In this document: piece after piece, positions 54,350 to 64,000 of the stretch
Layout of the letters: every line of letters begins with the position of its first letter
How positions within the stretch are numbered: position 1 is the first letter of the stretch
Source of the DNA: Psychrobacter sp. TAE2020
Lineage (GTDB): Bacteria > Pseudomonadota > Gammaproteobacteria > Pseudomonadales > Moraxellaceae
Assembly: GCF_018919485.1 (NCBI RefSeq)
Contig: NZ_JAHLMU010000001.1
Span: 1,234,462 to 1,298,461 of the forward strand
DNA: 64,000 nucleotides
Reading direction: 5' to 3'
Translations under genes and position numbers: made by a program
The notes under the pieces: model-generated
What the model was told of the DNA's origin: nothing
What the model saw: only the letters and a program-made list of their open reading frames with translations
The model's database searches: none

Positions 54350-57300
54350 ATGTCACTTTTTTTTATTAACCGACCTATCTTTGCATGGGTATTGGCTATT
54401 TTAGTCATGCTTGTCGGGATTATATCGGTCATTAGTCTACCGATTGAGCAGTACCCAGCTATTGCGCCACCGACTATTTCGGTCAGCGCTAGCTACCCTG
54501 GTGCTAATGCCAAAACCGTTGAAGACTCAGTAGTACAGGTTATTGAGCAGCGTATGAAGGGCCTTGATAGTTTAATGTATATGAAGTCATCAAGCTCCTC
54601 AAATGGCGGCGCTTCAGTGACTTTGTTCTTTGAGAACGGTACTGACGCCGATACTGCGCAAGTACAAGTACAGAATAAACTTCAAGCAGCAATGAGCTCG
54701 CTACCTGAATCCGTGCAGCGTCAAGGGGTCAACGTCAACAAGTCCTCTAGTGGCTTTTTGGTAGTACAAGGCTTTGTCTCTGAAGATGGCAGTATGGATC
54801 GCGCCGATATCGGCGATTATATCAACTCTAATGTGGTCGATCAGCTTAGCCGTATTGAAGGAGTTGGTGAGGTACAAGCATTCGGTTCCTCTTATGCGAT
54901 GCGTATCTGGCTTGATCCTGCGCGCTTGCGTAGCTTCAATATGGTACCATCTGACGTCGTTAATGCCGTACGAGCACAGAACGCTCAAGTATCAGCAGGC
55001 CAGCTTGGACAAGCACCAGCAAATCTGGACGAGCAAGTTATCAATGCCACGGTTACCGTGCAAAGCTATCTACAAACTCCTGATGAATTCGAAGACATCT
55101 TACTCAAGACCGATAGCTCTGGCGCGCAAGTACGCTTAGGTGATGTTGCTAAAGTTGAGATTGGTAGTGAAGACTACGGTGTTATTTCACTTTATAACGG
55201 CCAAGATGCTGCAGCCCTTGCCGTGTCTCTAGCCAGTGGCGCTAACGCTCTACAAACCCGTGACTTAGTTAGTGCGCGTATAGCCGAATTAGAAGCAAAT
55301 TTCCCAGCAGGACTAAAGTCTGTTGTGCCTTATGATACTACGCCGTTCGTACGTTTATCTATTGAACAAGTAGTTATGACTTTGATTGAGGCAATTGTCT
55401 TAGTATTTATCGTCATGTTCATCTTCTTACAGAACTGGCGCGCTACAATCATCCCTACTCTTGCTGTACCTATTGTATTATTAGGTACCTTTGCGGTGCT
55501 TTATGTCGCCGGCTTTAGTATTAACGTACTAACCATGTTTGCGATGGTGCTATCCATTGGTCTACTGGTCGATGATGCTATTGTGGTAGTAGAGAACGTT
55601 GAGCGAATCTTGGAGGAAGACTCTGAGATCTCCATCAAAAACGCTACTATTCAATCGATGGGCGAAATCAGTAAAATCGTTATCGGTATTGCGTTAATCT
55701 TATCAGCAGTATTCGTGCCGATGGCCTTCTTTGGTGGCTCAACAGGGGTTATTTATCGCCAGTTTGCGATCACTCTAATCACTAGTATGGTGTTGTCAGC
55801 ATTAGTAGCGCTTATCTTTACCCCAGCGCTTTGTGTGACTTTACTCAAACGTAGTAAAAGTCATGAAAAAGGCAATAGTGAAAATCAGAAAGGTTTCTTT
55901 GGTTGGTTTAACCGCAGCTTCTCTAAAGTAAGTCTTCGTTATGAGAAGCTCGTTGGTAATAGCTTCCGTTTTAAATGGTTATATCTAATCGCTTATGCAG
56001 TCATCATTGGTATTATGGCGGTAGTGTTCTTACGTATTCCCGGCTCCTTCTTACCTGAAGAAGACCAAGGGATTATGTTTACTTTAGTCCAGCTACCAGC
56101 AGGGTCTACGCTCGATCAGACCCAAGGTGTCCTCGATAAGGTTAGTGATTATTATACTAATCAAGAACCCGATAACGTCGCTTCAGCCTTTACTATCGCC
56201 GGCTTTAGTTTCGTTGGACAAGGCCAGAACGTTGGTCTAGCATTTGTTAAGCTTAATGATTGGGCGGATCGTGAAGGCGATGACAATGCGGTAAAAGCAA
56301 TTTCTGATCGTGCCAACGGTTACTTCTTTAGCCAAATCAATGAAGCGACTGTCTTTACCATTATACCGCCAGCAATTAGTGGCCTTGGTAATGCTAGTGG
56401 CTTTGATTTAATGCTACAAGATTCCGGTAACTTAGGGCATGAAGAATTACTTGCAGCCCGTAACATGTTGCTAGGAATGGCTGCTCAGAATGATCAAGTA
56501 GCCGGTGTACGCCCAAATGGACAAGAAGATGCACCGCAGCTCAAGGTCGATATTAACCAAGAACAAGCTGCTGCTTATGGTTTATCGCTTGGCAGTATCA
56601 ATAGTGTGATCTCCACAGCTTGGGGCTCAAGCTATATTAATGACTTCGTCGATCGTGGTCGTATCAAACGAGTCTTTATTCAGGGCCAGCCTGAAAGCCG
56701 TACTAATCCTACTGATATAGGTAAGTGGTATGTGCGCAATGACAGTAATGAGATGATTTCATTTGACGCTTTCTCTAGTAGTCGCTGGGAGAATGGTTCC
56801 CCGAACTTAACCCGTTATAACAGCTTACCTTCAATGAATATTCAAGGTAACGCTGGTGAAGGTCTAAGTACGGGCGATGCTATGAATGCTATGGAAGCTA
56901 TGGTGGACAAACTGCCCGAAGGTATCAGCTTTGAGTGGACTGGTTTATCACTTGAGGAGCAAAAGTCAGGGGCTCAAGCACCGATGCTCTACGCTATCTC
57001 TATTTTAGTGGTATTCCTATGTTTGGCGGCCTTGTATGAGAGCTGGTCTATTCCATTCTCAGTACTACTAGTCATCCCACTTGGCGTATTAGGAGCGGCA
57101 TTATTTACTTGGCTACGAGACTTTGATAATGATGTTTACTTGCAGGTTGGCTTACTGACAGTAGTCGGGCTATCTGCCAAGAATGCCATCTTGATTATTG
57201 AGTTTGCCAAAGATCACCAAGAGGAAGGCTATAGCCTTAAAGATGCAGTCATGCTGGCCGCAAGACAACGTTTGCGACCTATTATTATGACCTCACTTGC

Positions 57301-57658
57301 CTTCGGTATTGGTGTTGTGCCATTATTCCTAGCCAATGGCGCAGGTTCTGGTAGCCAGAACGCTATTGGTACTAGTGTCCTTGGCGGAGTAGTTAGTGCT
57401 ACCTTGCTTGGTATCTTCTTTATTCCTATGTTCTATATTTGGGTACGTAGTATGTTCCCTTATATGAACAATGAAGCCCATGAAGTAGCGGGTAGCCCTA
57501 AAGGTAACGGCAGCGCTGACAATAGCGGTGATGATGGTGACGATGACCAACCTACGCCACCAACTGACAATACGCCAATGCCACCAACTGACAATACGCC
57601 GGACCCAACTCCCTCTGAGAGTTATCAGCCTGCAAGTTTTGGAGATAATACCAAATGA
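54350..57658 (+). CDS. RND multidrug efflux pump (AcrB/MexB type, HAE-1 family)
   Basis: A 1102-residue inner membrane proton/drug antiporter. Starts SLFFINRPIFAWVLAI; has LPIEQYPAIAPPTISVSASYPGA (about residues 30-52), the proton-relay helix IGLLVDDAIVVVENVERI (about 402-419, with paired Asp) and LSAKNAILIIEFAKD (about 942-956, with the conserved Lys). Twelve helices and two large periplasmic loops. The C-terminal 50 residues are an acidic/Pro/Thr-rich tail with a repeat. Substrates cannot be told from sequence. Confidence 0.95.
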   Translation: MSLFFINRPIFAWVLAILVMLVGIISVISLPIEQYPAIAPPTISVSASYPGANAKTVEDSVVQVIEQRMKGLDSLMYMKSSSSSNGGASVTLFFENGTDADTAQVQVQNKLQAAMSSLPESVQRQGVNVNKSSSGFLVVQGFVSEDGSMDRADIGDYINSNVVDQLSRIEGVGEVQAFGSSYAMRIWLDPARLRSFNMVPSDVVNAVRAQNAQVSAGQLGQAPANLDEQVINATVTVQSYLQTPDEFEDILLKTDSSGAQVRLGDVAKVEIGSEDYGVISLYNGQDAAALAVSLASGANALQTRDLVSARIAELEANFPAGLKSVVPYDTTPFVRLSIEQVVMTLIEAIVLVFIVMFIFLQNWRATIIPTLAVPIVLLGTFAVLYVAGFSINVLTMFAMVLSIGLLVDDAIVVVENVERILEEDSEISIKNATIQSMGEISKIVIGIALILSAVFVPMAFFGGSTGVIYRQFAITLITSMVLSALVALIFTPALCVTLLKRSKSHEKGNSENQKGFFGWFNRSFSKVSLRYEKLVGNSFRFKWLYLIAYAVIIGIMAVVFLRIPGSFLPEEDQGIMFTLVQLPAGSTLDQTQGVLDKVSDYYTNQEPDNVASAFTIAGFSFVGQGQNVGLAFVKLNDWADREGDDNAVKAISDRANGYFFSQINEATVFTIIPPAISGLGNASGFDLMLQDSGNLGHEELLAARNMLLGMAAQNDQVAGVRPNGQEDAPQLKVDINQEQAAAYGLSLGSINSVISTAWGSSYINDFVDRGRIKRVFIQGQPESRTNPTDIGKWYVRNDSNEMISFDAFSSSRWENGSPNLTRYNSLPSMNIQGNAGEGLSTGDAMNAMEAMVDKLPEGISFEWTGLSLEEQKSGAQAPMLYAISILVVFLCLAALYESWSIPFSVLLVIPLGVLGAALFTWLRDFDNDVYLQVGLLTVVGLSAKNAILIIEFAKDHQEEGYSLKDAVMLAARQRLRPIIMTSLAFGIGVVPLFLANGAGSGSQNAIGTSVLGGVVSATLLGIFFIPMFYIWVRSMFPYMNNEAHEVAGSPKGNGSADNSGDDGDDDQPTPPTDNTPMPPTDNTPDPTPSESYQPASFGDNTK
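57557..57600 (+). repeat. direct repeat in the 3' end of the pump gene
   Basis: Two identical 20-bp copies, CCACCAACTGACAATACGCC, lie at 57557-57576 and 57581-57600 (24-bp period), encoding PPTDNTP twice in the cytoplasmic tail. Confidence 0.85.
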
Positions 57659-59484
57659 GTTCTCAAATCATTCTTACGCCTAACTCAACCTCTACGCCAG
57701 TAGTTACTACGGCTCAACGCTCAGTGATAGGTGTACGATTTAACTCGTTATCTGCTGCTCGCACTCGCAAAAATGCTACTCGACTCTTAAGCTTAAGCGC
57801 CCTAGCCCTTAGTATGGCTGCGTGTAACACTATTCCAAAAGCCGATATGCGTCCGGTGCTTGTTGAGCCTAATCTACCTATTGAGCAAGCTTACGGTGCC
57901 TTTGATCGTCAGACCGTAAGCACTGCTGAACAACCTAGTGTTGCTGGTCAGCGCTGGCAAGATTTCTATAGTGATGAGCGCCTAAAAGGCCTGATTGCTT
58001 TAGGATTACAGAATAACAAGGACTTTGAAAGTGCGCGCTTGGCTATTGAAAAAGCCCGAGCACAATATCAAATTACTGATATTCGTGATTTACCAACAAT
58101 TGATGGCACAGCAGGCTATTCACGCCGACGTCAGGGTAGTGCATTAGGTAGTAGCACTGGTGACAGTTTTAATGTCAATTTGGGTCTAGCAAACTATGAG
58201 CTAGACTTTTGGGGCAAGATTGCTAGTCTAAAAGATCAAGCTCTACAGAACTTTTTGGCAACTAGTGCGGCTAAAGACTCAACGCAGATCAGCTTAATCA
58301 GTAATATTGCTCAAAGCTACGCTAATCTTAGTTACAGCTTAGCGCAGCTCAAGTTAGCTGAAGCGACCGTTGAGAGTCGTGAACGTTCTTTATTCATTGC
58401 TAATAAGCGTTTTGAGGCCGGTATTGATCCTAAGCTGCCTACTCTGCAATCTAGCGCCTCACTTGAGAATGCTAGGCTGGCAGTACTACGTGCCCAGAGC
58501 AGTATTCTAAGAGCACGTAATGCTTTGCAGTTTTTAATTGGCACGCCTATTCCAACCAATCTAATTCCAGCTCCAGCGATTAGCAATATTACTAATCATG
58601 AAATCTTTAATGCAGGTCTACCTAGTGAGCTCCTGCGTTATCGTCCTGATTTGCTACAAGCGGAGTACAACCTAAAAGCGGCTGGTGCTAACATAGAAGT
58701 GGCGCGTGCGGCTTACTACCCTTCTATAAGTTTGGCTAGTAGTGTTGGTCTTGGCAGTAGCAGCTTAGATAACTTATTCAAAAGCGGCGCTGTTGGCTGG
58801 TCATTCGGTCCTAATATTAGTGTGCCTATTTTTGATGCTGGCCGTTTAGATGCCAATTATGATGTAGCAAAAATAGAGCGTGCGCAGACCCTAGCTAATT
58901 ATGAACGCTCTATTCAGACAGCCTTCCGTGAAGTGTCAGATGTGCTAGCAACGCGGGCAACGCTTGGTGAACAGCTTGCTGCGCAATATCGCTTGCAAGA
59001 TAACTTTGACCAAACCTTTGTAATCGCTGATGCACGCTTTAAGGCGGGTATCTCTAACTATCTGGATGTTCTAGACGCTCAGCGCTCGTTGTTCTCCACG
59101 CAGCAAGGTATTCTAGATTTAGAACTACAAAAAATCATCAGTCAAATAGAGCTTTACCAAGTGCTTGGTGGTGGTGCCAACCTTGCAGTTCCAGTGGCTA
59201 TTCCAGTAGCGCAATATACTAACTTATCAAGTATCGCCAACTTGAATAAAAACAGTGCTGAAGCTCAAGCAGCTTATGCCATTAATGCTGCCAGCTCACC
59301 ACGAATAGCTTCTCTATCAGAAGCCATCGCTATCAAGCAATCAAAAACACCAGCAACGGCTACTTTTGATCCAAAGGCTATAGTCGATATTAATAACGAT
59401 GGCAAAGCTGATGCTGCGGTTGGTACCGTGATTCAAGAGACCCCAGTTGAGCAAGTGCCAGTATCACAGATTATTGAGCCTTAA
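57655..59484 (+). CDS. outer-membrane efflux channel lipoprotein (OprM/NodT type)
   Basis: A 609-residue outer-membrane factor of the TolC/OprM family. A long polar n-region (about 45 residues) precedes a signal peptide and lipobox LSMAAC (Cys about 57). Repeated OEP-domain motifs follow: NKDFESARLAIEKARAQYQITD, ANYELDFWGKI, and RPDLLQAEYNLKAAGANIEVARAAYYPSI (about 330-360). After the second OEP repeat a 100-residue Ala/Ser-rich tail ends in DINNDGKADAAVG, a calcium-loop-like segment. The ATG overlaps the pump stop by 4 bases. Confidence 0.92.
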   Translation: MSSQIILTPNSTSTPVVTTAQRSVIGVRFNSLSAARTRKNATRLLSLSALALSMAACNTIPKADMRPVLVEPNLPIEQAYGAFDRQTVSTAEQPSVAGQRWQDFYSDERLKGLIALGLQNNKDFESARLAIEKARAQYQITDIRDLPTIDGTAGYSRRRQGSALGSSTGDSFNVNLGLANYELDFWGKIASLKDQALQNFLATSAAKDSTQISLISNIAQSYANLSYSLAQLKLAEATVESRERSLFIANKRFEAGIDPKLPTLQSSASLENARLAVLRAQSSILRARNALQFLIGTPIPTNLIPAPAISNITNHEIFNAGLPSELLRYRPDLLQAEYNLKAAGANIEVARAAYYPSISLASSVGLGSSSLDNLFKSGAVGWSFGPNISVPIFDAGRLDANYDVAKIERAQTLANYERSIQTAFREVSDVLATRATLGEQLAAQYRLQDNFDQTFVIADARFKAGISNYLDVLDAQRSLFSTQQGILDLELQKIISQIELYQVLGGGANLAVPVAIPVAQYTNLSSIANLNKNSAEAQAAYAINAASSPRIASLSEAIAIKQSKTPATATFDPKAIVDINNDGKADAAVGTVIQETPVEQVPVSQIIEP

Positions 59485-59542
59485 AGGTTGGCCAACATAG
59501 CTTACTACTAGTAATAGCTATGTATTGATATTTTGCAACTGG

Positions 59543-59567
59543 CCCTACCGCTTTGGTGGGGTTTTTT
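59543..59567 (+). terminator. terminator of the efflux operon
   Basis: Stem CCCTACC (59543-59549) / GGTGGGG (59555-59561) including one G-U, loop of 5, then TTTTTT. Confidence 0.85.
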
Positions 59568-59730
59568 GCTTTTATAATTAGCTTTTACTTATAGCAATCT
59601 TATTAATAACTACATATTCACAGTGATATCATAGCCAAGCATAAAGCCATTAATCAACAAAACATTTAATAAACACCGCTTTTTATAACTAGCATTAATA
59701 GTGGCTTGTTCAATAACAGCCAGCTAATAA

Positions 59731-60771
<1,041 letters not shown>

Positions 60772-61157
60772 ATTCATTATTTATAACAATTTAACTTAGT
60801 TGCTATTGCACCAACTGACACCGTTCAGTTGGTGCATTTTAACTGGCTGTATTTTAAAAAGCGCTCAGACTATTACCTACACTCAGCTAATTGGTTAGCC
60901 GTTAGTTTCTATGTTAACTGTTCAAAAAAGCTGCAAAAGCTACACAGTCCTGCAAATCGGCTCATTATCTATCTACTCCCCCTAAGTATTATTTTTGCTT
61001 TATAATAACTCACCTAATTTTAGTCACTTATAAAGCCATTTATATATATTTTACTGCTTTTATTAGACTTAATCTTTTTAATATTTTTTAACATTAGAGA
61101 TCGATTCAAAGTCTAGCCCTCTTTTGCTTTTGCCCTATTTGTCCCAAAGGTTTTGCT
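60772..61157. other. intergenic region between hemB and rep
   Basis: Apart from the hemB terminator at 60808-60840, AT-rich DNA with no gene or structure I can name; it must hold the rep promoter. Confidence 0.4.
60808..60840 (+). terminator. terminator after hemB
   Basis: Stem GCACCAACTGA (60808-60818) / TCAGTTGGTGC (60825-60835), 11 pairs, loop of 6, followed by ATTTT. Confidence 0.85.
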
Positions 61158-63191
61158 ATGAGTCAACTAAATCCCAAACAACAAGAAGCCATGCTCTACG
61201 TCTCTGGTCCGCTGCTAGTACTAGCCGGCGCAGGCTCAGGAAAAACTTCGGTGATTACCCGTAAGATTGCTTACCTTATCGAAGAATGCAACATGCCAGC
61301 TGAGCGTATCACTGCGGTAACTTTCACTAATAAAGCCGCCCGTGAAATGAAAGCGCGAGTGAGCAAGTTGCTGCCTAGCGAAAAGACCCGTGGCCTAACC
61401 GTGTCTACTTTTCACCAGTTTGGTTTACAGTTTTTGCGTTATGAGCTGATACATACGCCGCTCAAAGGTAACTTCTCCATTATGGACAGCGACGATAGTA
61501 AGCGCTTGCTGATGGAGCTAATGATGCGCGATAACTTGAGTGGTGCTGAGAGTCGTGAGCTGGTTGGCAAAGCCATAAAAATGATATCTGATTGGAAAAA
61601 CGATTTGGTTGAACCTGATAAGGCGATGGAAACCTTAACCGATCCAGAAGACATGATCTTTGCCACTTTATATGCTCTTTATGAGCGTAATTTGCGGGCT
61701 TATAACGCTGTCGACTTCGATGACTTAATCGTTTTACCAACTAAGATACTCCGTGAAAACAGAGAGCTGCGCGATAAATGGCAAAACCGTATTCGCTATT
61801 TGCTAGTCGATGAGTATCAAGATACTAATACCGCTCAGTACGAAATGATCAAGTACTTGGTTGGGCCACAAGGACGCTTTACCGTAGTAGGCGATGATGA
61901 CCAATCTATCTATGCTTGGCGTGGGGCTAAACCTGAAAACATGGCGCTACTCAAAGAAGACTTTCCCAAATTAAAAATAGTCATGCTTGAGCAAAATTAC
62001 CGCTCAACCAGTCGAATTCTGACCTCTGCTAACGCCGTGATTACCAATAATGAGCATTTATTTGAAAAAAAACTTTGGTCAGATAAAGGGCAAGGCGAAA
62101 AGATTCGTATCATCAACTGTCGCAATGATGACGATGAAGCAGAACGAGTTTCTAAGGAGATTGCTACTCATAAACTACGTTATGGTAACGAGTGGGAAGA
62201 TTACGCTGTGCTGTATCGCAGTAACTTTCAGGCGCGGATGTTAGAGGCTAATTTACGTCAACTACAAATACCTTATAAGTTATCTGGTGGTCAGTCGTTT
62301 TTCGCTCGTAGCGAAATCAAAGACATCATGGGCTATCTGCGTCTAATTTTAAACCCTGAAGATGATAGTGCTTTTTTACGTATTATTAATACCCCTAAGC
62401 GTGGCATGGGGCCGGCGACCCTTGAGAAACTTGGACTGTTTGCGCAAGAGCATAGCATCTCGCTGCTGGCCTCTTGTACTCATGCCGGTCTTAGTCATGT
62501 ATTGCCTAGCAAAGCTTATGGCACTCTTAAAGAGTTTGGTGATTTTATTGAGCACTATACCCGCGAGCTCGATCAGCATCCTGATCCCGTACCTTTAGTC
62601 AAACAGATGATTGACGAGACGGGCTACGTCGATGTAGTACGCTCAGAGGCCAAGACCCCGCAGCAAGAGAAAAATCGTTTAGATAATATTGAGATCCTCT
62701 ATACCAGTATCCAGTCACTTATTAATCGCGCTGAGTCAGATGAAGACCGTACCATCGATACTATTATTCGTAAACTGGTATTGTTAGATATGCTAGAGCA
62801 GCAGCAAGAAGAAGAGAACACTAATAAAGTGAACCTGATGACTCTGCATGCAGCCAAAGGCCTAGAGTTTAACTATGTCTATATTATGGGTCTAGAAGAA
62901 GAGATGTTGCCGCATCGCAACTCTATTCTGAGCGAGACCGTAGAAGAAGAGCGACGCTTGATGTACGTAGGGATTACTCGTGCGCGTCGAGAGCTGACTT
63001 TGACCTTAGCGACTCAGCGCCGTTCAGGGGGACAGATGCGAGTTACCTCAGAGTCTAGATTCTTGGATGAGCTACCGGAGGAACATATCGACTGGCCTGC
63101 CAAAGCTAAGAAGAAAAAAGCCAGTAAAGATCCAGAAGCCGTCGCTGATGAATATTTAGCCAATATCCGTGCCCTATTAGGTAATCGATAG
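61158..63191 (+). CDS. rep: ATP-dependent DNA helicase Rep
   Basis: A 677-residue superfamily 1A 3'-5' helicase. Q-motif LNPKQQEAM (about residues 4-12), Walker A LAGAGSGKTSVI (about 22-33), TFTNKAAREMKARV (about 56-69), Walker B LVDEYQDTN (about 217-225), DDDQSIYAWRGA (about 245-256), and LMTLHAAKGLEFNYV in motif V. The length (E. coli Rep 673) favours Rep over the longer UvrD. It helps forks pass protein-bound DNA. AAAGG lies 8 bases before the ATG. Confidence 0.95.
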   Translation: MSQLNPKQQEAMLYVSGPLLVLAGAGSGKTSVITRKIAYLIEECNMPAERITAVTFTNKAAREMKARVSKLLPSEKTRGLTVSTFHQFGLQFLRYELIHTPLKGNFSIMDSDDSKRLLMELMMRDNLSGAESRELVGKAIKMISDWKNDLVEPDKAMETLTDPEDMIFATLYALYERNLRAYNAVDFDDLIVLPTKILRENRELRDKWQNRIRYLLVDEYQDTNTAQYEMIKYLVGPQGRFTVVGDDDQSIYAWRGAKPENMALLKEDFPKLKIVMLEQNYRSTSRILTSANAVITNNEHLFEKKLWSDKGQGEKIRIINCRNDDDEAERVSKEIATHKLRYGNEWEDYAVLYRSNFQARMLEANLRQLQIPYKLSGGQSFFARSEIKDIMGYLRLILNPEDDSAFLRIINTPKRGMGPATLEKLGLFAQEHSISLLASCTHAGLSHVLPSKAYGTLKEFGDFIEHYTRELDQHPDPVPLVKQMIDETGYVDVVRSEAKTPQQEKNRLDNIEILYTSIQSLINRAESDEDRTIDTIIRKLVLLDMLEQQQEEENTNKVNLMTLHAAKGLEFNYVYIMGLEEEMLPHRNSILSETVEEERRLMYVGITRARRELTLTLATQRRSGGQMRVTSESRFLDELPEEHIDWPAKAKKKKASKDPEAVADEYLANIRALLGNR

Positions 63192-63276
63192 TTAAGCTGA
63201 GGTTAGGCAAGTATCAGTTAGCCGGTTAATGGTCCATTGGACCCTAGTTGATTATTGACTAGACGTTGTCATACTA

Positions 63277-63474
63277 GTGGCAGTAGTCAAGTTTTGCCTA
63301 TTTCTACTATTGATAGCCGTACTGTTAGCCGTACTATTCTGGCAAACTGTGCTAACAACCAGCGCAACTTTAAGTTTACTGCTCCTTGAACGTTTTTATT
63401 GCTTATTTTTAATTATCAGCGGGTTAATCGCCGCCTTTTTACTTAGCAACCGCTTTAATTGTGAACAGTTATAG
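63277..63474 (+). CDS. possible small two-helix membrane protein
   Basis: A 65-residue frame starting with GTG and composed almost wholly of two hydrophobic segments (about residues 4-24 and 30-57), with a short polar end. It fits the 306-base gap between rep and the mgtE-like gene and is on their strand. No clear ribosome site was found. Not recognised; it may be a chance frame. Confidence 0.3.
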   Translation: MAVVKFCLFLLLIAVLLAVLFWQTVLTTSATLSLLLLERFYCLFLIISGLIAAFLLSNRFNCEQL

Positions 63475-63497
63475 CTTTTACCATTTTTGGAACACTT

Positions 63498-64000
63498 ATG
63501 TCCGTGCCTAATCCTAGCCCTGACCGCATACCGACATTGCAGCCAGACTATAACCCACTGGAGTATAGTGCTGAGTACAAACTGCTGTACTTGCAGGACT
63601 TAGTGGCTAATGACGATTTCGCTGCCATTGGTGATTTTTTATTAAAGCAGTCCGAGTATGAGATTGCCAACTTATTAGAGTCGTTTCCCTCACCGAGTCG
63701 CCAGCTAATCTGGGAACAAGTCGCGGCAAAAATCAAAGGCCAAGTATTAGCAGAATTAGAGTTCGATACCCGTCAGCCTTTATTAGAGAACATCTCTTCA
63801 CAGGAGATATCCCTACTTGCACAGGATCTTGGTGCGCAAGATATCTCAGAGCTATTAGATACAGTTACTGACAAAGTTCGTACCTCAGTGATGGCTACTC
63901 TGGACGAAGATATCCGCATTCAAGTTAATAAGCTGGATACTTATGAGGACTGGGAAGTTGGCAGCTATATGGATCCTGATATCATTCAGGTACAAGACGA
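63498..64000 (+). CDS. mgtE: MgtE-like magnesium transporter, N-terminal part (runs off the window)
   Basis: Partial gene; 167 codons lie in the window and the frame is still open at 64000. After a polar start the helical repeats (FAAIGDFLLKQSEYEIANLLESFP; QPLLENISSQEISLLAQDLGAQDISELLDTV) resemble the MgtE N-terminal superhelical domain. DWEVGSYMDPDIIQVQ looks like the beginning of the first CBS domain. Full proteins have CBS domains and a five-helix magnesium channel, expected beyond the edge. Confidence 0.75.
   Translation, partial: MSVPNPSPDRIPTLQPDYNPLEYSAEYKLLYLQDLVANDDFAAIGDFLLKQSEYEIANLLESFPSPSRQLIWEQVAAKIKGQVLAELEFDTRQPLLENISSQEISLLAQDLGAQDISELLDTVTDKVRTSVMATLDEDIRIQVNKLDTYEDWEVGSYMDPDIIQVQD

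Overview
This 64 kb window is chromosomal DNA of a gammaproteobacterium, most likely Psychrobacter or a close Moraxellaceae relative. The evidence is moderately AT-rich DNA, a nuoA-N operon with fused nuoCD, the rplU-rpmA / ispB divergent pair, the phoH-ybeY pair, and proteins carrying long low-complexity Ser/Asn/Gln/Asp insertions. I saw no rRNA, tRNA, CRISPR array, insertion sequence or prophage. The genus call is inference from gene content, not a database match.

Left part (1-17.9 kb): three uncharacterised genes at 128-2452 form an apparent operon of diverged paralogues. Then come an ArgO/LysE-type exporter, a MarC-family protein, and a NAD de novo synthesis locus: nadC, a NUDIX/winged-helix NAD regulator, nadA and nadB. 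A shared dyad lies in front of both nadC and nadA, and a 13-unit array of 10-bp A-rich repeats sits between the regulator and nadA. Next is a lipid-type cluster resembling E. coli ynbABC: a CdsA-like cytidylyltransferase, convergent with a tightly packed operon of a 982-residue fusion (CDP-alcohol phosphatidyltransferase + alpha/beta hydrolase + methyltransferase), a patatin-like protein lacking canonical catalytic residues, and a short-chain dehydrogenase. A LysO-type exporter follows.

Middle part (18-31.2 kb): a lone DUF262/DUF1524 (GmrSD-like) defence-type gene in AT-rich DNA, an uncharacterised two-helix membrane protein, two tandem OmpA-family lipoproteins, two UbiH/UbiI-family flavin hydroxylases, phoH, ybeY, an MscS channel, an uncharacterised gene with a TTG start, and ferredoxin-NADP reductase.

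Right part (31.4-64 kb): the complete respiratory complex I operon nuoA-B-CD-E-F-G-H-I-J-K-L-M-N on the minus strand, closed by a strong terminator; lolA; rpmA-rplU; ispB; an RND efflux operon (adaptor, pump, outer-membrane factor) with no regulator gene beside it; hemB with an aspartate-type metal site; rep helicase; a possible small membrane protein; and the start of an mgtE-like magnesium transporter that runs off the window.

The ynb-like cluster and the NAD regulatory region are the best candidates for undescribed biology. The three-paralogue operon at the left edge comes next.
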